Origin: DATLNM01 sp035536775 | GTDB lineage: Bacteria; Actinomycetota; CADDZG01; WHSQ01 | Length of the DNA: 64,000 bases | Direction: 5' to 3' | Assembly: GCA_035536775.1 (NCBI GenBank) | Contig: DATLNM010000052.1 | Coordinates: 1 to 64,000 of the forward strand | Position numbers and translations under genes: made by a program | Part shown: positions 24,390 to 31,731 of the stretch, piece after piece | Layout: each line of letters begins with the position of its first letter | Numbering within the stretch: the first letter of the stretch is position 1 | The notes under the pieces: generated by a model | What the model saw: only the letters and a program-made list of their open reading frames with translations | The model's database searches: none | What the model was told of the DNA's origin: nothing

Positions 24390-25043
24390 ATGAACGACAC
24401 TGCACGTCCGGATCTCATGGGCGAGATGCGCTTCAAGATCCCGCTTCCGATCGTCATCCCTCTCGTTGCGCTGGTAGTCATCGGTGGGCTCGCTTGGGGG
24501 TTCTCGCGTGTTTTATTGGAGCTTCCCAAAGAGGGCGCGACCATCGTCGCGCTTGCAGTCGCGGCGAACGTGCTGGGTGGGTGCGCCTACTTCGCTCTCC
24601 GTCCACGCATGTCCCAGATGTCGATGGTCGAGCTCCTCATCGTTGTCCTTTATCCCGTTCTGATCGGTGTCGTCATCGCGCAGGTCGGGTTCGGTGCGGA
24701 GACCGAGCACGGGACAGAGAACCACACGACTCCTCCGGCTGGGGGCGGCATGACGTCGGCCGTCGTTGCGTCGGGTGTGGCGTTCGATCTCTCGACCATC
24801 ACACTCACTGCCGGCGAGGACGTGTCGCTCGAGTTCGACAACCAGGACACCGGAACGCCACACAACATCGCGATCTATAAGAATGAGGCCGACGCCCAAG
24901 CATTCAAGAACGCGATCTTCGACGGCGCCGACACCACCGGGCCTGCGACCACGACCTACGAGTTCACGGCGCCCGACAAAGGCACCTACTACTTCCAGTG
25001 CGACATCCACCCGGGAATGAAGGGTGATGTCGTAGCCAAGTAG
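24390..25043 (+). CDS. membrane-anchored cupredoxin (plastocyanin-like), oxidase operon copy
   Basis: 217 residues: three helices in the first 105 residues (IPLPIVIPLVALVVIGGLAWG and two more), then a type I copper domain from about residue 120. Likely copper ligands are His in GTPHNIAIY and Cys, His and Met in CDIHPGMKG. The domain is very similar to the one ending at 31599. As last gene of the caa3 operon it probably acts as an extracytoplasmic electron carrier or copper donor for the oxidase. The three-helix anchor distinguishes it from the other copy. Confidence 0.86.
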   Translation: MNDTARPDLMGEMRFKIPLPIVIPLVALVVIGGLAWGFSRVLLELPKEGATIVALAVAANVLGGCAYFALRPRMSQMSMVELLIVVLYPVLIGVVIAQVGFGAETEHGTENHTTPPAGGGMTSAVVASGVAFDLSTITLTAGEDVSLEFDNQDTGTPHNIAIYKNEADAQAFKNAIFDGADTTGPATTTYEFTAPDKGTYYFQCDIHPGMKGDVVAK

Positions 25044-25095
25044 CGCGCCGCGCCCGGTCAACCGGCAGCGGTCGCCGCGAGTTAAGTGCTCGGCG

Positions 25096-25440
25096 CTACT
25101 TTTTCTTCTTGGCCTTGGCGGGGAGGGTGGATGTGAACGCGAGGCCCTTTTCGACCCACTTCTTCAATGAGGGCTTCGTCTTCGTGCCGGTGGGCGCTAC
25201 CAGGAGGAAGCCCTTCATCGGCTTGCCGGTGAAGTCCATCGGCCGGGCGTGCCCCGTCTTGATCGCGGCATCGTGGCCGTCCGGTCCGACGCGGAGGACG
25301 AGGTCATCGCCGAGCACACCGGCGAACATGTTGCCGCGCTCCGTGAAGCAGAGTCCTCCGAACATCTTGATCTCGGCGACATCCTTGTTCGGGTAGACGA
25401 CCTCGCGCACCCGATCCGCCAGATCCTCGTTGTACGCCAC
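25096..25440 (-). CDS. TfoX N-terminal-domain family protein
   Basis: 114 residues. The opening MAYNEDLADRVREVVY, then KMFGGLCFTERGNMFAGVLGDDLVLRVG and a C-terminal SLKKWVEKGLAFTSTLP follow the TfoX_N domain pattern. In many bacteria this domain occurs alone and its function is unclear; it is not evidence for competence. It ends in a Lys-rich tail (AKAKKKK). It converges with the cupredoxin gene across 52 bases holding only a weak CCGGT/ACCGG hairpin. Confidence 0.8.
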   Translation of the reverse strand: MAYNEDLADRVREVVYPNKDVAEIKMFGGLCFTERGNMFAGVLGDDLVLRVGPDGHDAAIKTGHARPMDFTGKPMKGFLLVAPTGTKTKPSLKKWVEKGLAFTSTLPAKAKKKK

Positions 25441-25442
25441 TG

Positions 25443-26219
25443 CTAGAGCGTCACCCGGCGGGGAGAGTCATCGGTAGCGATTGGGACCGCTCTTTCCGCG
25501 CGGCTGAGCTCAGAGGGAGCGTATGCGGCACCCTCGTCTCCAACTTCCATATACCGCAGGTAATAGGCCGCGATGCCTCCTCGGAACAATGTCGAAAGAA
25601 GCGCCATGACTACGACTCCGGGTAGCTGGTAGGCCAACGAGTCGGGTGCCAATAAAGAGGGCGCGTAGGTCACGAACGCGAGAGCTATCGATGGGATCAA
25701 CGCGTACGAGAACGTCCGCGGCCACCCCTCAGAAAGCATCCGAAATCCGATACGACCCGCGGCTCTGATTTGTCTAGTCGTGAACGCGAGAGCGGGGGCA
25801 ATAAATGTGAGTGCGAAGCCTACGAGAAGGACAGCAAGAAGTCCGGCAGCCATGACGGGAGGCTCGGTAGGTCGTGGGTCAGAGCCGAACCCTCCTGCTG
25901 CCCATATCCCTAGTGCGTACAGCGCGGCCGCTGGCACGCCGGTGATGAGGGCCAAGAGCAGGTACCGCCCGAGGAACTGCCACGTCATCGCAAGGGCCTC
26001 AGCGGCCGGCAACTCCTTCCCGCGGAAGAGACGCAAGTACCAGATCCGTTCGGTGCCGACCCAACCCACCCAGAACAACAGCACCGCGGGCGCCGTAAGC
26101 GACCACATCGGGGGGAATGGAGCGTACGGCGCGAGGCATATGCCGACGTAGATCAGCGGGAGGAGAGGAGCGGCTCGCCAGGCGCGCAGCGCGGCTACAA
26201 GGTCGTCGCCGAAAGTCAC
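25443..26219 (-). CDS. polytopic membrane protein of unknown function
   Basis: 258 residues from GTG 26219; TTG 26255 is the alternative. The frame stays open upstream through ctaB, but that part is not protein-like. About six helices are visible (PLLPLIYVGICLAPYAPF, LFWVGWVGTERIWY, YLLLALITGVPAAALYALG, AGLLAVLLVGFALTFIAPALAF, YALIPSIALAFVTYAPS and a final one). This resembles small bacterial membrane-integrity families, but I cannot name it. It lies between ctaB and the TfoX-like gene on the same strand. Confidence 0.62.
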   Translation of the reverse strand: MTFGDDLVAALRAWRAAPLLPLIYVGICLAPYAPFPPMWSLTAPAVLLFWVGWVGTERIWYLRLFRGKELPAAEALAMTWQFLGRYLLLALITGVPAAALYALGIWAAGGFGSDPRPTEPPVMAAGLLAVLLVGFALTFIAPALAFTTRQIRAAGRIGFRMLSEGWPRTFSYALIPSIALAFVTYAPSLLAPDSLAYQLPGVVVMALLSTLFRGGIAAYYLRYMEVGDEGAAYAPSELSRAERAVPIATDDSPRRVTL

Positions 26220-26260
26220 CTTCTGAGCATCGCGGCCAGGGTGCTTCGAGTGCAACCCCT

Positions 26261-27211
26261 CTAGGCGAGGATCAGGCGGTCGGCTGCCATGGCTACGAAG
26301 AGAAGGGCGAGGTAGTAGATCGAGAATTTGAAGAGGCTCCAAGCGATACGCGGCGTCGTGTTGCGGTAAAGGCGGATGGCGCTTCCGATGAAGAGCCCGT
26401 TCAGGATCAGCGTGGCGGCGAGGTAGATCCACCCCATCTTTCCTACCGAGAACAACACGAGGCACATCGCGAGCAGCAAAACCGAATAGAGGAGGGTGTG
26501 GCGGGCCGTCTCGGCGCGCCCGTAAACCACCGGCATCATCGGGACACCGGCTGCGGCGTAATCGCGTTCGTAGCGCATCGCCAGCGCCCAGAAGTGCGGC
26601 GGGGTCCAGTAGAAGATGATCCCGAACATCGCGAGTGCCGGAAGATCCACCGTTCCGGTCACCGCGCTCCACCCCACGAGCGCCGGCATGGCCCCAGCCG
26701 CGCCGCCGATCACGATGTTCTGCGGCGTCGAACGCTTCATCCCGATCGTGTAGACGAATACATAGAACAGCAGCGCGGCGAGGCTCAGGGCGGCAGAGAT
26801 CAGGTTCACCGTGGCCCAAAGGAAGAAGAACGACACGATCCCGAGCGCGACGCCGAACGCCAGCGCGTTTGCGGGTTCGACCTTGTGCGCAGGGAGCGGA
26901 CGCTTGCGAGTGCGTGGCATGACCTCGTCGATGTCGCGGTCGAGGTAGCAGTTGATGGCGTTGGCTCCCCCCGCGGCGAGCGCGCCGCCGAAGAGCGTGG
27001 CCAGCATCAACCAAGGAGACGGCATGCCCTTTGCGGCCACGATCATCGGCGGGATCGTCGTGATGAGCAGGAGCTCGATGATGCGCGGTTTCGTGAGTGC
27101 GAAGTACGCCGCGGCGCGCGACCCCGAGGTCGCTACCTCGGTCGGTTCGAGCGTGCCTACCTCTTCGACCGCGAGCGCGCCTGTGGTTTCGGTGACCGTC
27201 AGGCGTCTCAT
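26261..27211 (-). CDS. ctaB: protohaem IX farnesyltransferase (haem O synthase)
   Basis: 316 residues, UbiA-family prenyltransferase with eight or nine helices. First Asp-rich motif NAINCYLDRDIDEVMPRTRKRPL (about residues 87-109) and second loop MRYERDYAAAGVPMMPVV are both intact. It adds farnesyl to haem B to give haem O for the caa3 oxidase. The N-terminal 30 residues are a Thr/Glu-rich extension before the first helix. It shares one base with the ctaA stop. Confidence 0.96.
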   Translation of the reverse strand: MRRLTVTETTGALAVEEVGTLEPTEVATSGSRAAAYFALTKPRIIELLLITTIPPMIVAAKGMPSPWLMLATLFGGALAAGGANAINCYLDRDIDEVMPRTRKRPLPAHKVEPANALAFGVALGIVSFFFLWATVNLISAALSLAALLFYVFVYTIGMKRSTPQNIVIGGAAGAMPALVGWSAVTGTVDLPALAMFGIIFYWTPPHFWALAMRYERDYAAAGVPMMPVVYGRAETARHTLLYSVLLLAMCLVLFSVGKMGWIYLAATLILNGLFIGSAIRLYRNTTPRIAWSLFKFSIYYLALLFVAMAADRLILA

Positions 27212-28179
27212 CAGCCCGCCCCCGCTTCAAGAGCGGCGTGACCAGCGGGCGCGGTTGTCGAGGCCGTCCGCAGACCCGGGGCGGCGACGGCAGCCATCGC
27301 AACGAGGCTTCCCCAGATCAGCGCGCCGAGCGCGAGATGCAGAGTGATGGAGGCCGAATTGAGGCCCTGGTCGGCCTGGGTCCAGACATTGGTGGCTCCC
27401 ACCAACACCTCGAGGAGGTACGCGCCCGCAGCAACGTGGGCGAGCTTCGCCCGCAGCGGCGCGGTCGCGCGGGATCGGATCGCGGGGAGCACCGCCCTGA
27501 TGACAAGGACCCCTGCGACGAGCGCCAGCACCCTGTGTATCCAATGAAGGGCCAAGATCTCGACCCCGAGATCCGGGATCAGGCGGCCGTCGACCAGAGG
27601 CCAGTCCGGGAACCCAGCATTGCGTTCCGCGCTGATACCTCCGATGTAGGAGCCGATCAGCACCAGGACGAGGACACCGCCCGCGGCCACCATCGCCCTG
27701 CGTGACGCGTTCGCATCTGCGGGCTCGACAAGGCCCCCGGAGTGGGCCGCGAGGTGAACGCGCAGATAGACGAGCACCGACAGCAGCGCCAGGGCCGTTC
27801 CAAGGTGGAGCACGACCGACTGTGCCTCGAGCTCGAGCTTGACGACGACTGCCCCGAGGACCGCTTGGAAAAGGACTCCGCCGAAGGCGAGCATCGACGC
27901 GCGCAGCGTGCGCGGGTCCTCGTCTCTGCGCCTCCAAGCCAAGACGAGCAGGGCAGCGAGCAGGAAAACCACGACCGAAGCGGCGGCTCGATGGGAGAAC
28001 TCGATGATCTCGGCGCGCGACTCGAGCGCAGGGACCAGCCGCCCGGCACAGTGCGGCCAATCCGTCCCACATCCCAGGCCTGATTTCGTCGCGCGGACCA
28101 ACCCCCCGATCGAGATCAGGATGAATGTCGCGATGAGAGAGGCCGAGGCCAGCTTCCGGAGGGATGCCACGGGGCGCAT
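27211..28179 (-). CDS. ctaA: haem A synthase
   Basis: 322 residues from ATG 28179, chosen because upstream in-frame sequence lies in the divergent gene's region. Eight helices in two four-helix bundles. N-terminal ATFILISIGGLVRATKSGLGCGTDWPHCAG carries the Cys pair of Bacillus-type CtaA; EFSHR, VLHLGTA, LHWIHR and LHLALGA supply the haem-ligand His residues. It converts haem O to haem A and is directly coupled to ctaB. Confidence 0.95.
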   Translation of the reverse strand: MRPVASLRKLASASLIATFILISIGGLVRATKSGLGCGTDWPHCAGRLVPALESRAEIIEFSHRAAASVVVFLLAALLVLAWRRRDEDPRTLRASMLAFGGVLFQAVLGAVVVKLELEAQSVVLHLGTALALLSVLVYLRVHLAAHSGGLVEPADANASRRAMVAAGGVLVLVLIGSYIGGISAERNAGFPDWPLVDGRLIPDLGVEILALHWIHRVLALVAGVLVIRAVLPAIRSRATAPLRAKLAHVAAGAYLLEVLVGATNVWTQADQGLNSASITLHLALGALIWGSLVAMAAVAAPGLRTASTTAPAGHAALEAGAG

Positions 28180-28210
28180 GTTAGCCCGCGACCCCGGTAC
28201 CCTCACGCCC

Positions 28211-29113
28211 ATGAAGAAGACGACAGTCCTGGCCATCACCTTCCTGATGCTCGTGCTCGGAGCGTGCGCAGACGACCCGAAGCCGGACTCGGCGAAGCAG
28301 TCCACAGCGCCCCGCGGCAAGGAGTCCTTCAATCAATCGTTCGCGGGCGCGAAGGCCTATCCGGTGCTGGCCTCGTCCGAGGTTGTCGTGGGCCCCAACC
28401 GCTTCCTGGTCGGTCTCCTGAACGACGAGGACGCTCCGATCGGGTCGCCCGACATCAAGGTCTATCTGTCCTTCTTCGAACTTGACAGCGACACCGAGAG
28501 AGCCGCCTTCGTGGCCGGCACGGAGTTCATCGAGACGCTCCCCGGCGGGCGAGGGCTCTACGTCGCCCAGGCGGAGTTCACGAGTGCAGGCACGTGGGGG
28601 CTGGAAGCGCACATCGTCGGCGAAGGGATAGACGAAACACTGCGCGCATCGTTCGATGTGCTGAAATCTTCGAAGACACCCGCAATCAGCGCGCCGGCAC
28701 CGCGCTCGAAGACCCCGACTTCCGACGACGACAAGCTGAGGAACATCTCGTCGGACCCGCATCCGGATCCGCGCTTCTACGAGATGTCGATCGACGAAGC
28801 GGTGACCTCTGGCCGACCCAGCGTCATCGTCTTCGCGACGCCGAAGTTCTGCACCTCACAGGTGTGTGGGCCCACCCTCGAGACCGTCAAGCGGGAGTCA
28901 CGGACCTACAAGGGAGTGAACTTCCTGCACGTCGAGGTCTATAGCAACCTCGACGATCCCTCGAACCTCAAGCTCGTACCGACCGTGAAGCAATGGGGAC
29001 TCCCAAGTGAACCGTGGGTCTTCGTCGTTGACGCCAACGGCAAGGTCGCAGCCAAGTTCGAAGGCACCGTCAGCGCCGAGGAGCTGGCGGCAGCGCTTAA
29101 GCGTCTTCGATAG
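28211..29113 (+). CDS. lipoprotein with Ig-like domain and thioredoxin-fold domain (Cx4C, Sco-like position)
   Basis: 300 residues from ATG 28211. Lipoprotein signal (AITFLMLVLGAC), an Ig-like beta domain (about residues 50-150), a Ser/Lys linker, then a thioredoxin fold (about 185-300). The redox segment is FCTSQVC, four residues between the Cys, instead of CxxC or the CxxxC of Sco proteins. The cis-Pro is in SEPWVFVVD. Placement divergent from ctaA suggests a role in copper or thiol handling for the oxidase. The domain layout is seen; the function is inferred. Confidence 0.75.
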   Translation: MKKTTVLAITFLMLVLGACADDPKPDSAKQSTAPRGKESFNQSFAGAKAYPVLASSEVVVGPNRFLVGLLNDEDAPIGSPDIKVYLSFFELDSDTERAAFVAGTEFIETLPGGRGLYVAQAEFTSAGTWGLEAHIVGEGIDETLRASFDVLKSSKTPAISAPAPRSKTPTSDDDKLRNISSDPHPDPRFYEMSIDEAVTSGRPSVIVFATPKFCTSQVCGPTLETVKRESRTYKGVNFLHVEVYSNLDDPSNLKLVPTVKQWGLPSEPWVFVVDANGKVAAKFEGTVSAEELAAALKRLR

Positions 29114-29444
29114 AGAGCGCGACGAGCGTCCCGTCGCGGTCCTCGAGCTCCACCGTCACGGGCTCGGCGCCGGTCATATGGGCGTTGAGGTGACCGAGGG
29201 GGAAGCCGTACTCGACGTCGTCGGCGATGTTGACTTCATAGACGTTGTCACCATCTTTGAGCGTGAACGAACGGACCTCATCGATCGCCTCGGAGTCGAT
29301 GTCGGTGATTACGCCCGTAACCGACGATGGGATCGATGCTCGATCGTCGGGCTGATCGACGGCCTCCTTCGTGCCGCATCCCGCCATCAACAGCAGCGTC
29401 GCGACCACGACCGCAGCCCACGCGCGCGTACCGATGGAAGTCAT
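29097..29444 (-). CDS. small lipoprotein, function unknown
   Basis: 115 residues with a lipoprotein signal (VVVATLLLMAGC, Cys at about residue 23) and a short all-beta domain (SVTGVITDIDSEAIDEVRSFTLKDGDNVYEV, then PVTVELEDRDGTLVAL) resembling small OB-like lipoproteins. It overlaps the 3' end of the convergent thioredoxin-fold gene by 17 bases and is divergent from the polyprenyl synthase. No catalytic residues are evident. Confidence 0.65.
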   Translation of the reverse strand: MTSIGTRAWAAVVVATLLLMAGCGTKEAVDQPDDRASIPSSVTGVITDIDSEAIDEVRSFTLKDGDNVYEVNIADDVEYGFPLGHLNAHMTGAEPVTVELEDRDGTLVALSIEDA

Positions 29445-29445
29445 A

Positions 29446-29453
29446 GGTTAACC
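29446..29453. promoter_or_regulatory. GGTTAACC palindrome between divergent genes
   Basis: A perfect 8-bp palindrome fills most of the 14-base gap between the small lipoprotein (minus) and the polyprenyl synthase (plus). It could form a shared promoter element or operator. The gap is too short for a standard leader on both sides. Confidence 0.3.
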
Positions 29454-29458
29454 ATGAC

Positions 29459-30463
29459 ATGACGCATTCCACCGTGCTCGACGGCCCCGGGGAGTGGGTG
29501 CCGCGCGAGCTGACCCGTTTCCTCAAGGACGTGCGGGCGGCACTGCCCGAAGGCGCTCCGTTGCTAGACGAGATCGAGCGCATGACGGCGGCAGGAGGCA
29601 AGCGACTCCGTCCGGCATTCTGCTATTGGGGTTTTCGAACGGTGGGGAACCACTGCGACGAGATCCTGCGCGCGGCCGCGAGCCTCGAGCTTCTTCACAC
29701 ATTCGCGATCGTGCACGACGACATCATGGACAGGTCGTCACTGCGTCGAGGTCAGCCAACCGTTCACGAGTTGCATGGGAGTGACTTCGCGATCCTGGCT
29801 GGAGACCTCGCGCTGGTGTTGGCCGATGACGCGTTCCTGCGCGCGGGGTTCACGCCCGCGACCGCGCTGGCCGGGTTCACGCTGTATTCGCGCATGCGCC
29901 AGGAAGTGATCGCGGGCCAATGGCTGGACCTCGCTGCGTCGGGGCGAGCCTCCCTGGATGAAGACGAGGCTCGACATATCGCGATCCTCAAGTCAGGCCG
30001 CTACTCGATCGAGATGCCGCTTCTGATCGGGGCCGCCCTTGGCAGAGCGAGCGACCCGCACCTCGGTTCGCTGGCCGCAGTGGGCGCGCCGCTCGGCGAG
30101 GCGTTCCAGCTGCGAGACGACCTGCTGGGAACCTTCGGCGAGGAAGAGAGCTTGGGCAAGTCTGTCGATTCAGACATCCGTGCCGGGAAGCGCAACATGG
30201 TGTTCGCCGCGACCGCGGCCCGGCTTTCCGACCCGGCGCGGGCTCGCTTCGAGAAGGACTGGGGACGCGCCGACCTCTCTGCCGCGGACGTCGAGGGCCT
30301 TCGGGCCCTGGTGGAATCGTCGGGCGCCCGGGCCGCGCTCGAGGCCTCTGTCGACGGCCTCTTGGCCGCGGCGATGGATGAGCTGGCCCGATGCGAGATG
30401 CCCCTGGAGGCACGGCGCGCGCTGGAGGAACTCGCGGAGGTCGCCACCCGCCGTTCGAGGTGA
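29459..30463 (+). CDS. polyprenyl diphosphate synthase (geranylgeranyl-type, IdsA-like)
   Basis: 334 residues. GGKRLRPAFCYWG, first Asp-rich motif DDIMDRSSLRRGQPTVH (about residues 87-103) and second motif QLRDDLLGTFGEEESLGKSV (about residues 219-238) are intact. The DDLLGxFG form is typical of actinobacterial geranylgeranyl or longer polyprenyl diphosphate synthases. With the reductase gene at 31732 it may supply or modify the isoprenoid tail of menaquinone. Product chain length cannot be read from the sequence. Confidence 0.9.
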   Translation: MTHSTVLDGPGEWVPRELTRFLKDVRAALPEGAPLLDEIERMTAAGGKRLRPAFCYWGFRTVGNHCDEILRAAASLELLHTFAIVHDDIMDRSSLRRGQPTVHELHGSDFAILAGDLALVLADDAFLRAGFTPATALAGFTLYSRMRQEVIAGQWLDLAASGRASLDEDEARHIAILKSGRYSIEMPLLIGAALGRASDPHLGSLAAVGAPLGEAFQLRDDLLGTFGEEESLGKSVDSDIRAGKRNMVFAATAARLSDPARARFEKDWGRADLSAADVEGLRALVESSGARAALEASVDGLLAAAMDELARCEMPLEARRALEELAEVATRRSR

Positions 30464-30564
30464 CTGCGGTCCCATCTCCGGGGAAAGATGCCAGGCCGCG
30501 GCGCGTCCGGTTAGCATCGTGCGACCCAGCGGCATGAAGCAAGTGAATCCGACCAGGAGCTGAG

Positions 30565-31599
30565 GTGGATCCCGAACAGATCTATCAAGAGGTCTTGCAG
30601 GCAGAGCAGCAGAAGGGGAGCGCGAGTGCCGTTGCTGAGGGCCGCGCCAAGGCCGCCCGTCAGCGTGCGCGCCATGGTTCACCACATCCCACGGAACCGA
30701 AGTGGTGGCCGGGATCTCAACCTCAGTTCGAAGGCGGGGGCGAGGCGGCACCGGCGGAGGCAGCCGAGCCCGAGCCCGAGCCCGTAGCCGAAGCACCGGC
30801 CGCCGCCGAGCCCGAGCCGGCCGCCGCCGAGACGCCGGCAGCCGAACCCGCCGCCGTAGAGGCTGCACCCGCACCTGAGGCCGCTTCAGCCGGAGCAGCA
30901 GCGGCGAGCGCGGCGCCAGCGGCGACGGCCACGGCACCGACTGCGACGCAGCTTCCTCCCGAGGCGCGACCCGCGGGTGTCACCCATGGAACTCCTTCAG
31001 GCAACCGGATGCGTCCCGAAGATTCCGTCGTCACCGAATCGCAGCTCAGCGCCCAACAGGCGATGTACGAACGTCGCAAGCTGATCGACGACCTGGTGGC
31101 GTCCGGCGTGCCCGAGGCTGCTGCCGCTGGTGCGGGCCGACCCGGGTCGCCGGTGCTGCTCCTTCTCTATCTGCTGATCCCGCTCCTTGCGGTCGGTTTC
31201 CTCGTCAGCGCCGACAATGAGGGCGCGGGTGCGGAGGAGGGCGGCCACGAGGCCTCGGCGCCGGCTGAGGGCGGGGGAGAAGAAGGAGGAGCAGAAGGAG
31301 GAGGCGCGACGACCACGGTCGTGGCATCGGGTGTCGCGTTCGACACCGACACGCTTACCTTCCCTGCCGACGCCACGGTCGAGCTCGAGTTCGACAACCA
31401 GGACACGGGCACGCCCCACAACATCGCGATCTACGAGAACGCTGAGAAGGGTGCCGCGTTCGAAGACGCCCTCTTCGACGGCCAGGACGTCGCGGGCCCG
31501 GCGACCGTCACATATGAGATCGAGACGCCCGGGGCGGGCGAGTACTTCTTCCAGTGCGATATCCACCCCGGCATGAAGGGCAGCGTCCTAGTCGAGTAG
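30565..31599 (+). CDS. membrane-anchored cupredoxin with N-terminal 36-residue module and Ala/Pro/Glu linker
   Basis: 344 residues; GTG 30565 follows AGGAGCTGAG. Residues 3-38 are the shared module, followed by an Ala/Pro/Glu-rich linker (about 60-135). A cytoplasmic helical segment, one membrane helix (VLLLLYLLIPLLAVGFLV, about residue 195), a Gly/Glu-rich outer linker and a type I copper domain (about 250-344) complete it. Likely copper ligands are His in GTPHNIAIY and Cys-His-Met in CDIHPGMKG. The module should be cytoplasmic and the copper site outside, so this protein could tie an inside docking site to an outside carrier. Confidence 0.86.
   Translation: MDPEQIYQEVLQAEQQKGSASAVAEGRAKAARQRARHGSPHPTEPKWWPGSQPQFEGGGEAAPAEAAEPEPEPVAEAPAAAEPEPAAAETPAAEPAAVEAAPAPEAASAGAAAASAAPAATATAPTATQLPPEARPAGVTHGTPSGNRMRPEDSVVTESQLSAQQAMYERRKLIDDLVASGVPEAAAAGAGRPGSPVLLLLYLLIPLLAVGFLVSADNEGAGAEEGGHEASAPAEGGGEEGGAEGGGATTTVVASGVAFDTDTLTFPADATVELEFDNQDTGTPHNIAIYENAEKGAAFEDALFDGQDVAGPATVTYEIETPGAGEYFFQCDIHPGMKGSVLVE
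30571..30678 (+). other. 36-residue module, copy 2 (N-terminus of anchored cupredoxin)
   Basis: Residues 3-38 of the cupredoxin. It shares P1, V8-L9, K15-G16-S17, V21-A22, R25-A26-K27-A28-A29-R30, A33 and G36 with the other copies. It is predicted to be cytoplasmic because the single membrane helix lies well downstream. Confidence 0.75.
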
Positions 31600-31647
31600 G
31601 CCAAATCCTGGAGGAGGCTCAACCCTTATAGACTCGAATGAGACGCA

Positions 31648-31663
31648 TGTGAAAGTTTTCACA
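31648..31663. promoter_or_regulatory. CRP-family operator, perfect TGTGA-N6-TCACA
   Basis: The 16-base site TGTGAAAGTTTTCACA is a perfect match to the CRP/Crp consensus half sites. The dyad extends to 24 bases (31644-31667) with outer CGC/GCG arms. It lies 68 bases before the GTG that opens the reductase-nuo operon, in a 132-base gap. An AT-rich TTATAGA just upstream (about 31625-31632) could be a -10 region, which would make the site repressing; a promoter downstream would make it activating. Confidence 0.6.
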
Positions 31664-31731
31664 AGCGTCCCGCACCGCCCTATCGCCAGGTTCACGTTCC
31701 ATCCGAGCGCCAGGAGAAGGGAGGCCCGCCG

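Noticed and set aside
25096..25440. TfoX-like protein as evidence for natural competence
   Set aside because: Only the stand-alone N-terminal domain is present, and no competence genes are nearby.
25443..27302. 619-codon minus-strand frame suggesting a large fused protein
   Set aside because: Only the downstream 258 codons look like a membrane protein; the rest is a shadow of ctaB.
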